Source: Elusimicrobiota bacterium
GTDB taxonomy: Bacteria; Elusimicrobiota; Elusimicrobia; Elusimicrobiales; UBA9959
DNA: 6,785 bases
Direction: 5' to 3'
Assembly (NCBI GenBank): GCA_030637365.1
Contig: DAOWGR010000178.1
Span: forward strand, 1 to 6,785
A program made the translations under genes and the position numbers. The notes below the pieces were generated by a model. The model was given only the letters and a program-made list of their open reading frames with translations. It had not been told where the DNA came from and made no database searches. Below, one piece after another: positions 5,983 through 6,785 of this stretch. Each line of letters opens with the position of its first letter. Position 1 is the first letter of the stretch.

Positions 5983-6785
5983 ATGGATATTAAAAACACG
6001 AAAGAAATGAAAGTGGTTAATAAAAGAGTTCTTAAAAATGACGCTTTGGGACTGGCTTGCGGAATGCCGGAATTTACCGACGATATTGATATAAACGGCC
6101 TTTTGCATTGCAAGATGCTGTGGAGCCCGCACGCTCATGCGCTGATAAAAAGTATTGATGTCAAAGAAGCTATGAAAGTGCCGGGAGTGAAAGCGGTTTT
6201 AACATATAAAGATGTTCCCAGAATTTGCCATACCAAAGCGGGACAAGGCTATCCCGAGCCTTCGCCGTACGACACTTATGTTTTGGATAATAAGGTTAGA
6301 TTTGTCGGCGACAGAGTCGCCGCCGTTTGCGCCGAAACGCTTGAAGCTTGCGATGAAGCTCTCAAGAAAATCAAGGTTGAGTACAAGGTTCTCAAGGCCG
6401 TTTTTGATCCCGTTGAAGCCATGTCGGGCGGCGCGCCGATTATTCACGATGAAAAAGATTCAAAAAACATTCCGGATGCCGAGCATAATATTGCGGCAAA
6501 ATTTGATTTTGAAGTTAAAAACGGCGAATGGTTTAAAGACTCCGATTTTGTAATTGAAAATACATATACCATGCCTTATATTCAGCATTGCGCCATAGAG
6601 CCTCATATCGCCATAACTTATTTGGACGCTAAGGAAAGACTGGTGATAAGAACAGCTACGCAAGTTCGTTTTCATGTTCGCAGAATTGTGGCGCAAGCTC
6701 TTAATATTCCCGTAAAAAATATAAGAGTTATAAAACCCCGCATAGGCGGCGGTTTTGGCTCCAAACAAGAAGTTTTAATAGAGGA
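5983..6785 (+). CDS. Molybdenum hydroxylase molybdopterin-binding catalytic subunit (CoxL/XdhA-like), 3'-truncated
   Basis: The first 267 codons of the large subunit (family size about 750-780 aa), running off the window. It would carry the Mo-pterin cofactor and hydroxylate an aldehyde, purine or other N-heterocycle using water-derived oxygen. The N-terminal aldehyde oxidase/xanthine dehydrogenase a/b-hammerhead domain is recognisable from FTDDI (about 30-34), SPHAHALI, VPGVKAV, VRFVGDRVAAV (near 106-116) and IIHDE. The Mo-binding region follows: QHCAIEPH at 201-208, Gln227 in the TATQ motif, and IGGGFGSK at 254-261. Gln227 and Phe258 are 31 residues apart, matching the Gln767/Phe798 pair of bovine xanthine oxidoreductase. 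The residue after the GGGFGxK Lys is Gln262, where bovine enzyme has the purine-contacting Glu802. There is no signal peptide. It partners with the FAD and FeS subunits just upstream. The exact substrate is undetermined because the C-terminal catalytic Glu is out of view. Confidence 0.95.
   Translation, partial: MDIKNTKEMKVVNKRVLKNDALGLACGMPEFTDDIDINGLLHCKMLWSPHAHALIKSIDVKEAMKVPGVKAVLTYKDVPRICHTKAGQGYPEPSPYDTYVLDNKVRFVGDRVAAVCAETLEACDEALKKIKVEYKVLKAVFDPVEAMSGGAPIIHDEKDSKNIPDAEHNIAAKFDFEVKNGEWFKDSDFVIENTYTMPYIQHCAIEPHIAITYLDAKERLVIRTATQVRFHVRRIVAQALNIPVKNIRVIKPRIGGGFGSKQEVLIE

Noticed and set aside
6212..6553. Plus-strand alternative frame (113 codons)
   Set aside because: It overlaps the Mo-subunit gene in another frame, and the Mo-subunit frame carries all the conserved motifs.

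Overview
The window reads as one co-directional block of six genes, all on the + strand, running off both ends. It combines a molybdenum-hydroxylase (xanthine dehydrogenase / CO dehydrogenase / aldehyde oxidoreductase superfamily) gene set with an unexpected pair of exported TldD/PmbA-like proteins. The DNA is moderately AT-rich, with A/T-ended codons, standard genetic code, good Shine-Dalgarno sites and type I signal peptides. That fits an anaerobic, probably Gram-negative-type bacterium. The secreted TldD-like family looks like relatives I associate with Acidobacteria, Bacteroidetes or candidate phyla such as Elusimicrobiota and Omnitrophota. The phylum cannot be fixed from this window.

Layout: (1) 1-777, the 3' part of a FAD-binding subunit of a molybdenum hydroxylase. 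(2) 778-912, an intergenic stretch with a long perfect-armed hairpin. (3) 913-2622, a secreted TldD-like metallopeptidase with intact HExxxH and distal Cys. (4) 2623-2728, a spacer with a short direct repeat and a GC-rich palindrome. (5) 2729-4438, a second secreted TldD-like protein of exactly the same length (569 aa), whose metal site is destroyed (HE to NQ, second His to Lys, Cys lost). (6) 4490-5344, a second, divergent FAD subunit. (7) 5341-5856, the two-[2Fe-2S] subunit, overlapping the previous gene by 4 bases. (8) 5857-5982, a spacer made largely of degenerate 8-bp repeats arranged as an inverted pair. (9) 5983 to the end, the N-terminal third of the molybdopterin-binding catalytic subunit.

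How they may work together: genes 6, 7 and 9 form a standard FAD/FeS/Mo heterotrimer. Electrons from substrate hydroxylation at Mo-pterin would pass through two [2Fe-2S] clusters to FAD. The partial upstream FAD subunit implies a second, paralogous set. The two TldD-like proteins look like an active/inactive pair analogous to E. coli TldD/TldE, but destined for export, whereas no export signal is visible on the hydroxylase subunits whose N-termini are present. No Rho-independent terminator with a U-tract is visible between any genes, so transcription through the whole block is plausible but unproven. The most unusual points are the exported TldD/pseudo-TldD pair inside a molybdenum-hydroxylase cluster, a frame-breaking direct repeat inside a signal-peptide coding sequence, and the octamer inverted repeat upstream of the catalytic subunit.
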